From Gammaproteobacteria bacterium (GTDB lineage: Bacteria > Pseudomonadota > Gammaproteobacteria > Steroidobacterales > Steroidobacteraceae): a stretch of 53,343 nt of DNA. The notes below the pieces were generated by a model. The model was not told the DNA's origin. It saw only the letters and a program-made list of their open reading frames with translations, and made no database searches. This document shows, piece after piece, positions 18,477 through 27,796 of the stretch. The position numbers and the translations under genes are program-made. The DNA lies in NCBI GenBank assembly GCA_028293805.1, contig JAQGOC010000365.1, forward strand, positions 1-53,343, in the 5' to 3' direction. Every line of letters begins with the position of its first letter. The stretch's first letter is position 1.

Positions 18477-19049
18477 TCACTTGAGAGCATCGAGCGCCAG
18501 GTTCAGATCCAACACATTGACACGCGGCTCGCCCAGTATACCGAGCACCTTGCCCCGCGCGTGAGCGGCGATCAAGGATCTTACGGCATCCGGCGGCAGG
18601 CTTCGCTCGCGCGCCACTCGCGGTACCTGGTAGTACGCCGCCGCAAGGCTGATGTCGGGATCCAGGCCACTGGCCGAGGCGGTCACGAGATCGACCGGGA
18701 CGGGCGATTTGTTGGTGGGATCTGCGGCCCGCAGCGCCTCGACACGGGTTTTGATGCCGTCGGTCAGTGCAGGATTGAGCGGTCCCAGGTTCGAGCCGCC
18801 GGAGGCGAGTCCATTGTACGGCTGGGGCGCGGTGGCCGAGGGGCGGCCCCAGAAGTGCCTGGGATCGCTGAAGCTCTGGCCGATCAGGCTGGAGCCCACG
18901 GCCTTGCCCTCCTTGGCGATGAGGCTGCCGCCGGCCTCGCTCGGAAAAACCGCCTGGGCGACGCCGGTGACCAGCAGCGGATAGGCGATGCCGGTGATCG
19001 CGGTCAGGATCAGGAACAGGACGATGGCGGGTCGAAGCAGCGAAGTCAT
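18477..19049 (-). CDS. kdpC: Potassium-transporting ATPase subunit KdpC
   Basis: A 190-residue protein with one N-terminal membrane helix ([20 protein letters not shown]) and the family blocks [26 protein letters not shown] and [23 protein letters not shown]. KdpC is the small inner-membrane subunit needed for assembly and potassium affinity of the KdpFABC P-type ATPase. It is 49 bases after kdpB and 26 before kdpD. Length and order are standard. Confidence 0.96.
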   Translation of the reverse strand: MTSLLRPAIVLFLILTAITGIAYPLLVTGVAQAVFPSEAGGSLIAKEGKAVGSSLIGQSFSDPRHFWGRPSATAPQPYNGLASGGSNLGPLNPALTDGIKTRVEALRAADPTNKSPVPVDLVTASASGLDPDISLAAAYYQVPRVARERSLPPDAVRSLIAAHARGKVLGILGEPRVNVLDLNLALDALK

Positions 19050-19098
19050 GTGCTTTTCCTTCGAATGAGGCTTGCGTGTCTGGCCTTGCGAGTGCCGT

Positions 19099-21231
19099 TC
19101 AGACCAGGTGCGTCATCACGAGCGTCAGATCGATGAGCTTGATGCCGGCGAAGGGGATGAGAATGCCGCCCAGGCCGTAGATGAGCAGATTGCGGCGCAG
19201 CAACAGCGCGGCACCCAAGGGCCGGTATTTCACGCCCTTGAGCGCCAGCGGAATCAGGATCACGATGATGAGCGCGTTGAAAATGACGGCCGAGAGGATG
19301 GCTGAGAACGGGCTGGCGAGCCCCATTACGTTGAGCGCGTTGAGCTGCGGGTAGGTGGTGGCGAATGCGGCCGGGATGATCGCGAAATACTTGGCGATGT
19401 CGTTGGCGATACTGAACGTGGTCAGCGAGCCGCGCGTCATCAGCATCTGCTTGCCGGTCTCCACCACCTCGATGAGCTTGGTCGGGTTGGAGTCGAGGTC
19501 GACCATGTTGCCGGCCTCCTTCGCCGCCTGAGTGCCGGTGTTCATCGCGACCGCGACATCGGCCTGCGCGAGAGCCGGCGCATCGTTGGTGCCGTCTCCG
19601 GTCATCGCAACCAGCCGGCCTTCCGCCTGGTGTTGACGGATGAGGGTGAGCTTGGCCTCGGGGGTCGCCTCGGCGAGAAAGTCGTCCACACCCGCTTCGG
19701 CGGCTATCGCCGCGGCAGTGAGCGGATTGTCGCCGGTGATCATGATTGTCTTGATCCCCATGCGGCGCAGTTCCCCGAACCGCTCCTTGATGCCCCCTTT
19801 GACGATGTCTTTAAGCTCGATGATGCCCAGGACGCGCGGACCGTCACTGACGAGCAGCGGTGTACTGCCACGGCGCGAAACTTCCTCCACCAATGTCAGT
19901 ATGCCCTTGGGGAAGACCTGCCCTGAGGCCTCGACGAGCTTCTGAATCGCGCTCGGAGCGCCCTTGCGGACCCGGCGCTCGCCAATATCGACACCGCTGA
20001 TGCGCGTGTGAGCGGAAAACGGCACAAATGTCGCGGCGAGCGAGCGCAGGTCTCGCTCGCGCAGGTTGAAGCGCTGCTTGGCAAGCACCACGACGCTGCG
20101 GCCTTCCGGGGTCTCATCGGCAAGCGATGCGAGCTGCGCCGCATCCGCCAACTCCTCCTCCGACACGCCCGTAGCCGGAATGAAGGTGGATGCCTGACGA
20201 TTACCGAGAGTAATCGTGCCGGTCTTGTCCAACAGCAGCACGTCCACGTCGCCCGCCGCCTCGACCGCCCGCCCGGACGTGGCGATGACATTCGCCTGCA
20301 TCATGCGGCTCATGCCTGCCACACCGATCGCGGAGAGCAGTCCGCCGATAGTGGTCGGAATGAGGCACACCAGCAGCGCGATGAGAGCCGTGATGGTGAT
20401 GGGAGTGCCCAGCTTGGCGACTTCGACGCTGTACAGCGAGTACGGCAGGAGGGTGACGGTAGCAAGCAGAAACACCAGCGTGAGCGCGACGAGCAGGATG
20501 GTGAGCGCAATCTCATTAGGAGTCTTTTGCCGCTTGGCGCTTTCCACCATGGCGATCATGCGATCGATGAACGTTTCGCCCGGGTTCGCAGTGACGCGCA
20601 CGATGATCCAATCGGAGAGCACGCGGGTACCGCCGGTCACGGACGAGAAATCGCCGCCGGATTCGCGTATGACCGGCGCCGACTCGCCCGTGATCGCGCT
20701 TTCATCGACGGAAGCCGCTCCCTGGATGACCTCACCGTCTCCCGGGATGTAGTCGTCCGCTTCCACGAGAACGACGTCGCCCTTGCGCAGCTGATCCGCA
20801 TGGACGCGAGATTGGCGCGAGCGATCTGTTGGGTCACCGAGCTTCTTCGCCGAGACGGTCTGCTTCAGGCCCCGCAGCGCCGCCGCCTGCGCTTTGCTGC
20901 GTCCCTCAGCGAGCGCCTCGGCGAAGTTCGCGAACAGCACCGTGAACCACAGCCAGATCCCGACATTCAGGATGAACCAGGCGGGCGCTTCGCCACGTCC
21001 GGTGGCCGCCTGCAGCCATAACGCGGTCGTCACGATGCTGCCGATGTAGACCACGAACATGACCGGATTGCGCCACTGCACACGCGGGTCGAGTTTGCGG
21101 AACGCGTCGATGAGCGCCGGGCCCAGCAATGCGCGATCGAACATTGACAGCTTGCGGGGAGCGATCAGTCGCGCGAACGGGGTGCTGGGTCCGTGCGCAC
21201 CCAAGGCGGAATTTCGCATAATTTCAGCCAT
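19099..21231 (-). CDS. kdpB: Potassium-transporting P-type ATPase subunit KdpB
   Basis: A 710-residue catalytic subunit. Key motifs are TGESAPV (actuator), the phosphorylation site DKTGTIT with Asp near residue 335, [21 protein letters not shown] (hinge; split here [11 protein letters not shown] and [10 protein letters not shown]), and the membrane block [18 protein letters not shown]. It hydrolyses ATP to drive potassium import with KdpA. The start at 21231 matches the usual short N-terminus before [13 protein letters not shown]; it lies two bases after the kdpA stop. A GTG at 21246 inside kdpA is a less likely start. Confidence 0.96.
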   Translation of the reverse strand: MAEIMRNSALGAHGPSTPFARLIAPRKLSMFDRALLGPALIDAFRKLDPRVQWRNPVMFVVYIGSIVTTALWLQAATGRGEAPAWFILNVGIWLWFTVLFANFAEALAEGRSKAQAAALRGLKQTVSAKKLGDPTDRSRQSRVHADQLRKGDVVLVEADDYIPGDGEVIQGAASVDESAITGESAPVIRESGGDFSSVTGGTRVLSDWIIVRVTANPGETFIDRMIAMVESAKRQKTPNEIALTILLVALTLVFLLATVTLLPYSLYSVEVAKLGTPITITALIALLVCLIPTTIGGLLSAIGVAGMSRMMQANVIATSGRAVEAAGDVDVLLLDKTGTITLGNRQASTFIPATGVSEEELADAAQLASLADETPEGRSVVVLAKQRFNLRERDLRSLAATFVPFSAHTRISGVDIGERRVRKGAPSAIQKLVEASGQVFPKGILTLVEEVSRRGSTPLLVSDGPRVLGIIELKDIVKGGIKERFGELRRMGIKTIMITGDNPLTAAAIAAEAGVDDFLAEATPEAKLTLIRQHQAEGRLVAMTGDGTNDAPALAQADVAVAMNTGTQAAKEAGNMVDLDSNPTKLIEVVETGKQMLMTRGSLTTFSIANDIAKYFAIIPAAFATTYPQLNALNVMGLASPFSAILSAVIFNALIIVILIPLALKGVKYRPLGAALLLRRNLLIYGLGGILIPFAGIKLIDLTLVMTHLV

Positions 21232-21233
21232 TT

Positions 21234-23039
21234 CTAACCGCCCCACATAACAAGGTGTTCAACGACCGGTCCCAGGGCAAGCGCGGGCACGAACGTAAGC
21301 GCCCCCACGAGCAGCACAGTTCCGATCAACAGGATGATGAAGGTAGGTCCGTACGTGAGCATCGTGCCGGCAGTGACGGGCACGCGCTTCTTTGCCGCCA
21401 GCGCGCCTGCAATGGCCAGTACGGCCGCGATCGGCCAGAAACGCCCGAGCCACATCACGAGGCCGAGGATTGTGTTGTAAAAAGGTGTGTTCGCGGAAAG
21501 CCCCGCGAATGCGCTCCCGTTGTTGTTGCCCGCCGAAGTGAACGCGTAGAGGATCTCAGAGAACCCGTGCGCGGCGGGGTTGGCAACTCCCGCCTTCCCG
21601 TCTGCCACGCTCACCGCGATGGCTGTGCCGAGGAGCACGATGAAGGGCATCACGAGAATGGCGATCGAGCTCATCTTGATTTCGAATGCCTCGATCTTCT
21701 TGCCCAGGTATTCCGGGGTGCGCCCGATCATAAGGCCGGCGATGAACACACCGATGACCGCGAAGATCAGCATGGAGTAGAGGCCCGTGCCGGTACCTCC
21801 GAACACGACTTCGCCCAGCTGCATGTTGAACAGGGGGACGAGACCGCCGAGCGGGGTGAATGAATCGTGCATGGAGTTCACGGCGCCGCAGGACGTACCG
21901 GTGGTCACGGTGGCAAACAGCGCGGAGGCGCCGATTCCAAAGCGCGCCTCCTTGCCTTCCATGTTGCCGCCCGGCTGCAGACCGCTTGCCGTCTGATCAA
22001 TGCCCAAAGCGGCAACGCGCGGATTGCCGAGTTGTTCGCTATGCACGGCGATCGTGACGAGAGCTCCAAACAGGATGGCCATGGCGGCCAGAACGGCCCA
22101 GCCCTGACGCGTGTCGCCCACCATCTGCCCGAAGGTGTAGGTGAGCGCGGCAGGGATCAGGACCAGCGCCAGCATTTCGAGGAAATTCGACAACGGCGTG
22201 GGATTCTCGTAGGGGTGCGCGGAATTGGCATTCAGGAATCCGCCACCGTTGGTGCCGAGCTCCTTGATCGCCTCCTGCGAGGCCATTGGACCCATGGGGA
22301 GCGTCTGTTTCTGCGTCGTAAGGCTCTCGACGACCGCGTTGCCCGCCGCGTCCTTGAGCGGACCGCCGGCGGCATCCACCTTGGGCTGCTGAAAGCTGAC
22401 GGCCTCGAGAGTCGTGACATCCTTGTAGGCGCTGAAGTTCTGCACCACCCCTTGCCCGGCGAGCACCACGGCCAGGACGGTCGACAGCGGTAACAGGATA
22501 TAGAGCGTCGTGCGTGTGATGTCGACCCAGAAGTTACCGATAGACTGCGCATTGTGGCGCGCGAAGCCCCGGATGAGTGCCACTGCAACCACGATGCCCG
22601 TCGCGGCGGAGAGGAAATTCTGCACCGTGAGCCCGACCATCTGCGTGAGATAGCTCATGGTGGACTCGCCCGAGTAGCCCTGCCAATTGGTGTTGGTGAC
22701 GAAGCTCACCGCGGTGTTGAAAGAGGAGTCGGGCGAGACGTTCGCAAACTGTTGCGGGTTCAACGGCAGCCACGATTGCATGCGCTGGAATGCATACACC
22801 GCAAGCGCACCCAGCGCGTTGAACAGCAGCAGCGCGATCGCGTAGCGCTTCCAGCCCATTGGGGCGCCGGGATCGACGCCGCACAGGCGGTAGATCAGGC
22901 GTTCAAGCCGCGCTCCGGCGCGCAGCGGCCAGATCGGCCGGCCTTCCATCACAGCGGCCATGTACATGCCCAGCGGCTTGACGAGCACGAGCACCACAAC
23001 CAGAAATGCGGCGATCAGCCCCAGTGATCCGGGCGTCAT
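21234..23039 (-). CDS. kdpA: Potassium-transporting ATPase potassium-binding subunit KdpA
   Basis: A 601-residue, multi-helix membrane protein. Selectivity-filter segments typical of KdpA are visible: [48 protein letters not shown] and [13 protein letters not shown]. The start at 23039 ([12 protein letters not shown]) matches the family; the frame is open further upstream but those residues belong to other genes. Compared with E. coli it has about 30 added residues around [15 protein letters not shown], a variation common in other Proteobacteria. The ATG shares one base with the kdpF stop. Confidence 0.96.
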   Translation of the reverse strand: MTPGSLGLIAAFLVVVLVLVKPLGMYMAAVMEGRPIWPLRAGARLERLIYRLCGVDPGAPMGWKRYAIALLLFNALGALAVYAFQRMQSWLPLNPQQFANVSPDSSFNTAVSFVTNTNWQGYSGESTMSYLTQMVGLTVQNFLSAATGIVVAVALIRGFARHNAQSIGNFWVDITRTTLYILLPLSTVLAVVLAGQGVVQNFSAYKDVTTLEAVSFQQPKVDAAGGPLKDAAGNAVVESLTTQKQTLPMGPMASQEAIKELGTNGGGFLNANSAHPYENPTPLSNFLEMLALVLIPAALTYTFGQMVGDTRQGWAVLAAMAILFGALVTIAVHSEQLGNPRVAALGIDQTASGLQPGGNMEGKEARFGIGASALFATVTTGTSCGAVNSMHDSFTPLGGLVPLFNMQLGEVVFGGTGTGLYSMLIFAVIGVFIAGLMIGRTPEYLGKKIEAFEIKMSSIAILVMPFIVLLGTAIAVSVADGKAGVANPAAHGFSEILYAFTSAGNNNGSAFAGLSANTPFYNTILGLVMWLGRFWPIAAVLAIAGALAAKKRVPVTAGTMLTYGPTFIILLIGTVLLVGALTFVPALALGPVVEHLVMWGG

Positions 23040-23128
23040 CAGAACTTCTCCGGTTTGAACATTGCGTACAGCAGGTAGACGCACAGGCCTGCGGCCAGGA
23101 GCCCGCTCACGATGTAGCTCGCACTCAT
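23039..23128 (-). CDS. kdpF: Potassium-transporting ATPase subunit KdpF
   Basis: A 29-residue single-helix peptide: MSASYIVSGLLAAGLCVYLL then YAMFKPEKF. This is the expected KdpF size and pattern, a lipid-like stabilising subunit of the KdpFABC complex, ending with the usual short basic tail. Its ATG overlaps the stop of the upstream leader ORF (ATGA), and its stop overlaps the kdpA start by one base. Confidence 0.9.
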   Translation of the reverse strand: MSASYIVSGLLAAGLCVYLLYAMFKPEKF

Positions 23129-23217
23129 TCGACGCTCCCGAGCCGCGAGAGGGCTCGCACCATGCAGTCTGTGACCGCATAAAGCGCGACGACGGCAATG
23201 ATGAAGATGGCATCCAC
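23125..23217 (-). CDS. 30-residue hydrophobic leader ORF before kdpF
   Basis: GTG start at 23217 with AGGAG eight bases upstream, giving VDAIFIIAVVALYAVTDCMV then RALSRLGSVE, and a TGA overlapping the kdpF start. The layout is one short membrane helix plus a basic/acidic tail. Similar tiny ORFs of the type ...ALYAxxxxxVRxxxRL are found before kdpF in other bacteria (from memory), but I know no assigned function. Ribosome site, overlap and hydrophobic pattern all argue it is translated. It may be an extra small subunit or a coupling leader. Confidence 0.65.
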   Translation of the reverse strand: MDAIFIIAVVALYAVTDCMVRALSRLGSVE

Positions 23218-23676
23218 TTTCGTTTCTCCTCGAAACACCTGTGCAGCGCTGTTCGGGACCTCCGGGGTGGGAACCCTTTTAAGGTGCACGCGCAAAGTAC
23301 TGCACCGGCAGTGAGCATCGCGTTAAGAAACCGTCCGGGCTCGTTCGAGGGTCCAGCGGCGGAGCCGGAGTTGCCAGGAGTGTGGCCGCGAGCGGCCTCA
23401 TCAACGAATAAGGAGTCTCAATTCATCCTGTCGTGCCGGGAGCTGGCTTGCCGCTTTCCCTGGCCGCAAGCCTGATTTGCGAGCAAGCCAGCGTGGAGTA
23501 ACCCGAGCCTTCGGCCGAACCTCCACGCCCTATAGGGCTCGCCATGGAGTGACCTATCAGCGGAATCGAAATGGCGGGTCGTGCAGTCGTGAACGCCTTC
23601 AGTTGTACCACCGGGAAGGTCGGTTGCATCTACCGCTTAGGAAAGATGGCGCGCTCCGGCTAAAAATGTACGGCCA
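23218..23676. promoter_or_regulatory. kdp upstream region
   Basis: No gene is supported in these 459 bases. The leftward kdp promoter and KdpE site should lie in about 23220-23350. I could not fix the exact boxes. The strong ribosome site of the leader ORF is at 23226-23230. A large inverted repeat lies at 23442-23492 and is listed separately. Confidence 0.4.
23442..23492. repeat. Long nested inverted repeat
   Basis: GCTGGCTTG (23442-23450) pairs perfectly with CAAGCCAGC (23484-23492). Inside, GCAAG...TTTGC near 23466-23480 forms a smaller partly paired arm. The GCTGGCTTGC...GCAAGCCAGC edges resemble REP-type intergenic elements of Pseudomonas. Only one such copy is seen here. Confidence 0.55.
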
Positions 23677-23994
23677 TCAAAGCCCCCGGTTAGCGTGTGC
23701 AAAATATATGGACACAGATGCGCCAAGGGGAGCGCTTGCCGCGGAGCGGCTGAAATATCCCACGCCAAAGCCACCCGCGCTCTGGTCCGTGGACCAGGGA
23801 GTGAGAAAAGAGATCGGCGCCATCTCGGAATAACGGAGCTTGGCAGTATCCGCCGAGGCCGGCCCCAGCATGCCAACGGATGCAGCCACCGCAACAAAGC
23901 TGAAGCCGACCGCCGACACCGCGCGTTGGGAGACCCCGATGGCAACGCGCACGAGCGGTGTTGGCTTCGCGTTCAGAGTCACGATACCGCGCAT
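23677..23994 (-). CDS. Hypothetical exported protein
   Basis: A 105-residue reading frame. An N-terminal basic stretch is followed by a hydrophobic segment (VGFSFVAVAASVGML) and a plausible signal-peptidase site after GPASA, leaving about 65 residues with no motif I recognise. AAGGAGAC lies about eleven bases before the ATG at 23994. It stands alone in a gene-poor region and may be a small secreted protein or a chance ORF. Confidence 0.4.
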   Translation of the reverse strand: MRGIVTLNAKPTPLVRVAIGVSQRAVSAVGFSFVAVAASVGMLGPASADTAKLRYSEMAPISFLTPWSTDQSAGGFGVGYFSRSAASAPLGASVSIYFAHANRGL

Positions 23995-24150
23995 GGCTAG
24001 CCTGTCTCCTTGGTTGAGGGGGGCGCGCGTCACGACGCGGCCGCGCTCGTTGCGAACACCGCGTGCCCGCGGTCGGTGGGACGGAGCCGTGGAATCTCAG
24101 AATCGTCGCGGGGCAGCGGCTAGGCTGCACATCATCGAGCTGAATGATTT

Positions 24151-24187
24151 GAGAGTGGGGCTCGCGCTCCTGGCGAGCCCTGCTCTC
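24151..24187. terminator. Strong two-part hairpin downstream of the YciI-like gene
   Basis: GAGAG (24151-24155) pairs with CTCTC (24183-24187), and inside GGCTCGC (24159-24165) pairs with GCGAGCC (24173-24179). Three-base internal loops separate the stems. It lies about 60 bases past the leftward YciI-like stop. There is no T-run, so terminator is only one reading; a structured RNA is another. Confidence 0.4.
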
Positions 24188-24246
24188 TCAGTCTTACTTG
24201 GACGAGTCCGATCGGATGCGTCCGGCCGATAATCCCCTATCGGGAT

Positions 24247-24603
24247 TCAAGAATTCGGCGGTGGGGCGTCCATCACCTGAATGATTTCAGAGGTGCCGTC
24301 ACCAGCGATTTCGAGAAATGTCCTGACGTGCTTGACCAGCTCGTCGCGCGAGCTCGCTCGCAGCAGCGCGTAGCCGGCCGCGGGCATGAGGCTTGAGCCC
24401 GCCACCGGGCCATCGTCGACGGTGTAAGCACCGTTCCTGCGGGTGACTTTCAGGCCCGTGTTGCGCGACATGATGCCGCCGGTCGCCACGAGAACGCCGG
24501 CCTTGGTCATGTCTTGCATCAGTTTGCCCATCTTGGCCATGTGCTCGGCGTCGGGCGGACCGTTGGGGGCGACAGCGGGCGTATACAGCGTCAGAAATTG
24601 CAC
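24247..24603 (-). CDS. YciI-related (DGPF domain) protein
   Basis: A 118-residue protein of the YCII/DGPF superfamily: opening MQFLTLYTPA, the central block GGIMSRNTGLKV, TVDDGPVAGSS in the place of the DGPF motif, GYALLRASSRDELVKHVRTFLE and a conserved end EIIQVMD. Such ferredoxin-fold proteins are often beside ECF sigma factors. None is adjacent here. The GTG start has AGGAG seven bases upstream. Substrate or partner is unknown. Confidence 0.85.
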   Translation of the reverse strand: MQFLTLYTPAVAPNGPPDAEHMAKMGKLMQDMTKAGVLVATGGIMSRNTGLKVTRRNGAYTVDDGPVAGSSLMPAAGYALLRASSRDELVKHVRTFLEIAGDGTSEIIQVMDAPPPNS

Positions 24604-24985
24604 TTCAGTTCTCCTTGGGCTAGGAAGCGATGGTCATCCCTATCGAAGACGAACGGGAAGGCGTCGATCCGACATAGCCCTCAAACTTCTTCGGCTAAAT
24701 TGGCGACTGGACCGAGATGACGGGATCGGGCACACCGCTGATTTGTTTGGGGACGCGCGGTGAGGCTCCGGGGACTGCCACGCGCGTCCGGCGACCGAGG
24801 GCAGCCACGGGTCCGGCAAAAGCAGAGAGGCGCAGTGAACAGAAGCCCAGCCGAGACAAAGTCAGGCGAGGTCAGACAGCCGCATGGCAGCGGCCCTGAA
24901 CGATTATCCGCCCATTTGAGGCTGCCGGAAGTATTGCTCGCATGCTCGCATCCTGACCTGCGGCCGCGGATTGCGAAAGAGTATG
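24604..24985. other. Gene-poor region
   Basis: I see no credible gene in these roughly 380 bases. Short ORFs exist on the plus strand but have no ribosome site or recognisable domain. The region borders the decayed cassette at 24986-25614 and may contain further degraded sequence. Confidence 0.4.
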
Positions 24986-25343
24986 TTAAGGGCGCATCCT
25001 GCCGCAGGTTACTTCATACACGCGAGCAAATCCGAGCATCGTCTCACCTGAGGGCACTACATCCAGCAGACAATGTGCGAAGGTCCAGCGGCGCACCGGC
25101 GCGTCAGAACTGCGATCGTTTTCGAACCCGCCCTGCCCTAACTCGCGCTCGAGAGCATGATGCGAGAGTCACCACTTCGACAATTGCATCGACGTCCCTC
25201 GTTGCGCGCACGGGAGCCGCAGGCGTGTCGGTAACTAACAGTCCCGTAGTACAACCACCTACGAAGACGAATCGCTCATGCAGCGCTCCCGGTGCGCGCA
25301 CCACGGCTTCGAGTAGCGGCAGATTGGGGTCGTTGAGATTCAC
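24986..25343 (-). pseudogene. Decayed nucleotidyltransferase-like gene
   Basis: The first frame from GTG 25343 reads HERFVFVGGCTTGLLV and VRATRDVDAIVEVVTLAS, with the GG...DVD pattern of nucleotidyltransferase-fold proteins of the AbiEii-like type. It then breaks near 25159, and a second frame continues HALERELGQGGFENDRS, DAPVRRWTFAHCLLDVVPSG and ETMLGFARVYEV to a TAA at 24986. A net shift of one or two bases separates them. The remaining length (about 118 codons) is shorter than the roughly 200 of intact relatives, so the 3' part is also lost. Its GTGA start overlaps the stop of the upstream remnant. Confidence 0.6.
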
Positions 25344-25614
25344 GCCAGCCGCTCGCTCAAATGCTGGCCGGCAAGCTGGCGCTCTCGCGCGGCGCCCCCG
25401 CGCAACGCATCAAACAGCGCCAGCAACTCGTAGTGCGTGCGATCTTTGCGGGCCGCTGCGGGTGCGGATAAAGCGGGTGAAACACAAGACCGCGCTGCTC
25501 GCCCGCCGGGTCTGGCCATACCGGCGGCCTGTCGCTGCCCAAGGCGATAAGCTTAAGCAGAACCATTAGGTCCTGAGGCTTAAGGACAATCTGTATATTG
25601 AGTGCTCGTTTCAT
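25340..25614 (-). pseudogene. Decayed partner of the nucleotidyltransferase-like gene (HTH-type family)
   Basis: The first frame, from ATG 25614, has KPQDLMVLLKLIALG and then VWPDPAGEQRGLVFHPLY. A second frame near the end reads KDRTHYELLALFDALRGGAA then RERQLAGQHLSERLA and stops at 25340. From memory, intact relatives carry a winged-helix N-terminus (KPQD...LLKL), about 100 more residues, then the VWPDPAGE...PLY and ELLALxDALRxGRARER segments. Here the middle is deleted and the end is frameshifted. The GTGA overlap with the next gene shows the original two-gene operon. Confidence 0.55.
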
Positions 25615-26020
25615 ATCATTCGCTATTTGCGAATGGAGAATCACCTCCCGTACCGCTGCGTGCAACAAACCATCGATCAGGTCGAGGTCCCGCGTTCGCG
25701 ATAGTCACAATGACAACGAGAGCTGCCAAGTAATTGACCGGCGAGGGAAATGAGGCACTCGAACCCCCGGTCCCGGCATTATGTGCCGTGGTTGGCGCCG
25801 GACGGTATAGGCCGCCGCCGCACATGGCTCGCGTGCCACTGCGTACGCAACCACTTAGCCAAACGCTGGCGCAGGCTTGGCCGCAGTACGTCTGCGACCG
25901 GCGTCAAACATTTGACGAAAAGGTGTGAAGTCGCGCTCAAGCGACTCCCCTCAACGCCCCGGGTGCTGTTATGTTCCATGCATCCGTGCCGACAGCAGAC
26001 CAGACGGGGGTTCTACATAA
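25615..26020. other. Intergenic region upstream of decayed cassette
   Basis: No gene is supported in these 406 bases. A tRNA-like TTCGA segment on the minus strand near 25751 does not fold as a tRNA arm. A small hairpin GTCGC...GCGAC lies at about 25929-25945. Confidence 0.4.
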
Positions 26021-26194
26021 ATGAATTTTGTTTCCATTGCAGCATCGTTGCCGCACCTGTTCAGCTCGCTCACTCTCGATGACAGCAGCCTCGCCTTGAT
26101 CGCGCTGCTGGCCGGGATGGCCGGTGGCTGGACTCTCACCGGCTGGCGAGACCAGGTGAAGGCCAGGAAGGCCAAGATCAATCGCAAGTTCTAA
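26021..26194 (+). CDS. Small membrane protein
   Basis: A 57-residue frame starting MNFVSIAASLPHLFSSL. One hydrophobic helix (SLALIALLAGMAGGWTL) precedes a basic tail (DQVKARKAKINRKF), the inside-positive layout of a single-pass inner-membrane protein. GGGGG lies about ten bases upstream. A terminator-like hairpin follows twelve bases after the stop. No family is recognised. Confidence 0.45.
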   Translation: MNFVSIAASLPHLFSSLTLDDSSLALIALLAGMAGGWTLTGWRDQVKARKAKINRKF

Positions 26195-26206
26195 GAGCTC
26201 TGGAGC

Positions 26207-26228
26207 GCGCCCGCTCGCGGGCGCCTTT
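26207..26228 (+). terminator. Terminator-like hairpin after the small membrane-protein ORF
   Basis: GCGCCC (26207-26212) pairs with GGGCGC (26219-26224) around GCTCGC, followed by CTTT. The T-run is short. It would end the transcript of the ORF at 26021-26194. Confidence 0.5.
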
Positions 26229-26314
26229 CCGAGCAGGCGCACTCGCGCAGCGGAATACAATTTGCTTGTTCCCGGACCTCGTTCCCACTCGCACTGGCGA
26301 GGTAATTTCCGGGT

Positions 26315-27796
26315 ATGCGCTATCTGGTTCTCTGCACCGATTACGACGGCACACTCGCAACTGACGGCTGCGTTCTGCCGGAGACGCTGCTCGCGCTCGA
26401 ACGCCTGATCGCGTCGGGGCGGCGGCTCGTGCTCGTGACGGGTCGCGAGCTCGACGATCTGCGGAAAGTGTGCCCGCGACTCGATCTGTTCGAATATGTC
26501 GTCGCCGAGAACGGCGCTCTTCTCTATAAGCCTTCGACGCGGACCGAAACTCCCTTGGCCGCCCGGCCACTGGAATCCTTCGTAGCCGCCCTGAGCGAGC
26601 GAGGCGTGGCGCCGATATCGGTAGGTCGCGTCATCGTGGCCACCTGGACGCCGCACGAGACCCAAGTCCTGGAGACGATCCGGGATCTCGGCCTCGAACT
26701 GCAGGTCATCTTCAATAAGGGCGCCGTCATGATCCTGCCGGCCGGCGTCAACAAGGCCAGCGGGCTGGCGCACGCGCTCGAGAAGATGGGACTGTCCCCT
26801 CACAATGCCGTGGGCGTCGGCGATGCCGAAAACGATCATGCTCTGCTGGCCTCATGCGAATGCTCGGCGGCCGTGGCGAACGCGCTCCCGACACTCAGGA
26901 ACGCGGCGGATATCGTCACGATCGCGGATCACGGCGCCGGCGTAGTGGAGTTGATCGACGAAATGCTCCGTGACGATCTCGCTTCCCGCGACGCTCAACT
27001 CGCGCGGCACCACGTCCTGCTCGGCAGGGACGACGAAGGGCGGGAGGTGCGCATCTCGCCATACGGGGAGCAGCTGCTGTTCGTCGGCGCGCCTGGCAGC
27101 GGCAGGTCGACATTGGCGTCCAGTCTGATGGAGCGGGTTGCCGAAGAGGGCTACACATTCTGCGTGATCGACGTGGAAGGCGACTACGGCACGATCGCGA
27201 AGGCAGTCTCGCTCGGCACGTCGAGCCGGCCGCCGGCGGCGGAGGAGATCCTCAAACTGCTGCGCGGGGCTGACAAGAGCGGCGTGATCAACCTCGTCGG
27301 TCTTTCTGTCACGGATCGCCTGGCGTTTCTTGCGGCACTGACGCCGCGGCTTGCGGAACTTCGCCAGAGGTCGGGACATCCACATTGGGTAGTGGTCGAC
27401 GAAACACATCACCTGATGCCCGCGAGCTGCCCTGCCGGCGAACTCCTGCCGCTCGGGAACGGGCACAGCGTTTTGCACATCACCGTTCGCCCGAACTTTG
27501 TCCCGCCCGAAGTACTGGAGCGCACGACACTGCTCGTGGCGATCGGCGAGGAATGGCGGTCGATGATCGAGGAGTTCTGCCAGGTGAGCGGAATTACACT
27601 GCCGCCGATCGAGGCGATGCGGCTCGAGGCGGGCGAGGCGCTGGCTTGGCGCCCCCGTGTCGCCGGCGCCCGGCCGTTCCGACTCAACATCGCAGTCGCC
27701 ACGACGAAGCCGGATTCAGTTGATGTAGGTGCATCGGACACCGACACCCTGGCCGCGGCGGCATGCGTGCCTGGGGTGCGACAGATCAAAGTGTGA
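26315..27796 (+). CDS. HAD-IIB phosphatase fused to a P-loop ATPase domain
   Basis: A 493-residue two-domain protein. Residues 1-225 form a HAD-IIB hydrolase: motif I DYDGTLA, motif II VTGR, a lysine in VNKASG, motif IV GDAENDHALL. Residues about 240-490 carry a P-loop domain: Walker A GAPGSGRST at 258-266 and Walker B-like HWVVVDETHH, reminiscent of HerA/DUF87-type ATPases. All four HAD motifs are complete, so phosphatase activity is plausible, probably on a phosphosugar. The ATPase half may sense or move something, but no partner is known. It is monocistronic by position. Confidence 0.85.
   Translation: MRYLVLCTDYDGTLATDGCVLPETLLALERLIASGRRLVLVTGRELDDLRKVCPRLDLFEYVVAENGALLYKPSTRTETPLAARPLESFVAALSERGVAPISVGRVIVATWTPHETQVLETIRDLGLELQVIFNKGAVMILPAGVNKASGLAHALEKMGLSPHNAVGVGDAENDHALLASCECSAAVANALPTLRNAADIVTIADHGAGVVELIDEMLRDDLASRDAQLARHHVLLGRDDEGREVRISPYGEQLLFVGAPGSGRSTLASSLMERVAEEGYTFCVIDVEGDYGTIAKAVSLGTSSRPPAAEEILKLLRGADKSGVINLVGLSVTDRLAFLAALTPRLAELRQRSGHPHWVVVDETHHLMPASCPAGELLPLGNGHSVLHITVRPNFVPPEVLERTTLLVAIGEEWRSMIEEFCQVSGITLPPIEAMRLEAGEALAWRPRVAGARPFRLNIAVATTKPDSVDVGASDTDTLAAAACVPGVRQIKV

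Noticed and set aside
17275..18564. 429-codon plus-strand frame opposite kdpD
   Set aside because: Antisense to the P-loop and sensor region of KdpD; composition is typical of a GC-rich shadow frame.
23218..23350. Potassium or c-di-AMP riboswitch before kdp
   Set aside because: No ydaO/kimA-type conserved core was recognised; the leader is short and the KdpD/KdpE pair already explains regulation.
24760..25569. 269-codon plus-strand frame in the gene-poor region
   Set aside because: Overlaps both pseudogene remnants on the other strand, Arg/Ser/Ala-rich and without ribosome site or domain.
25740..25770. tRNA-like TTCGA segment on the minus strand
   Set aside because: The flanking bases do not form a five-pair T-stem (position 61 is not C) and no acceptor or anticodon arm could be folded.
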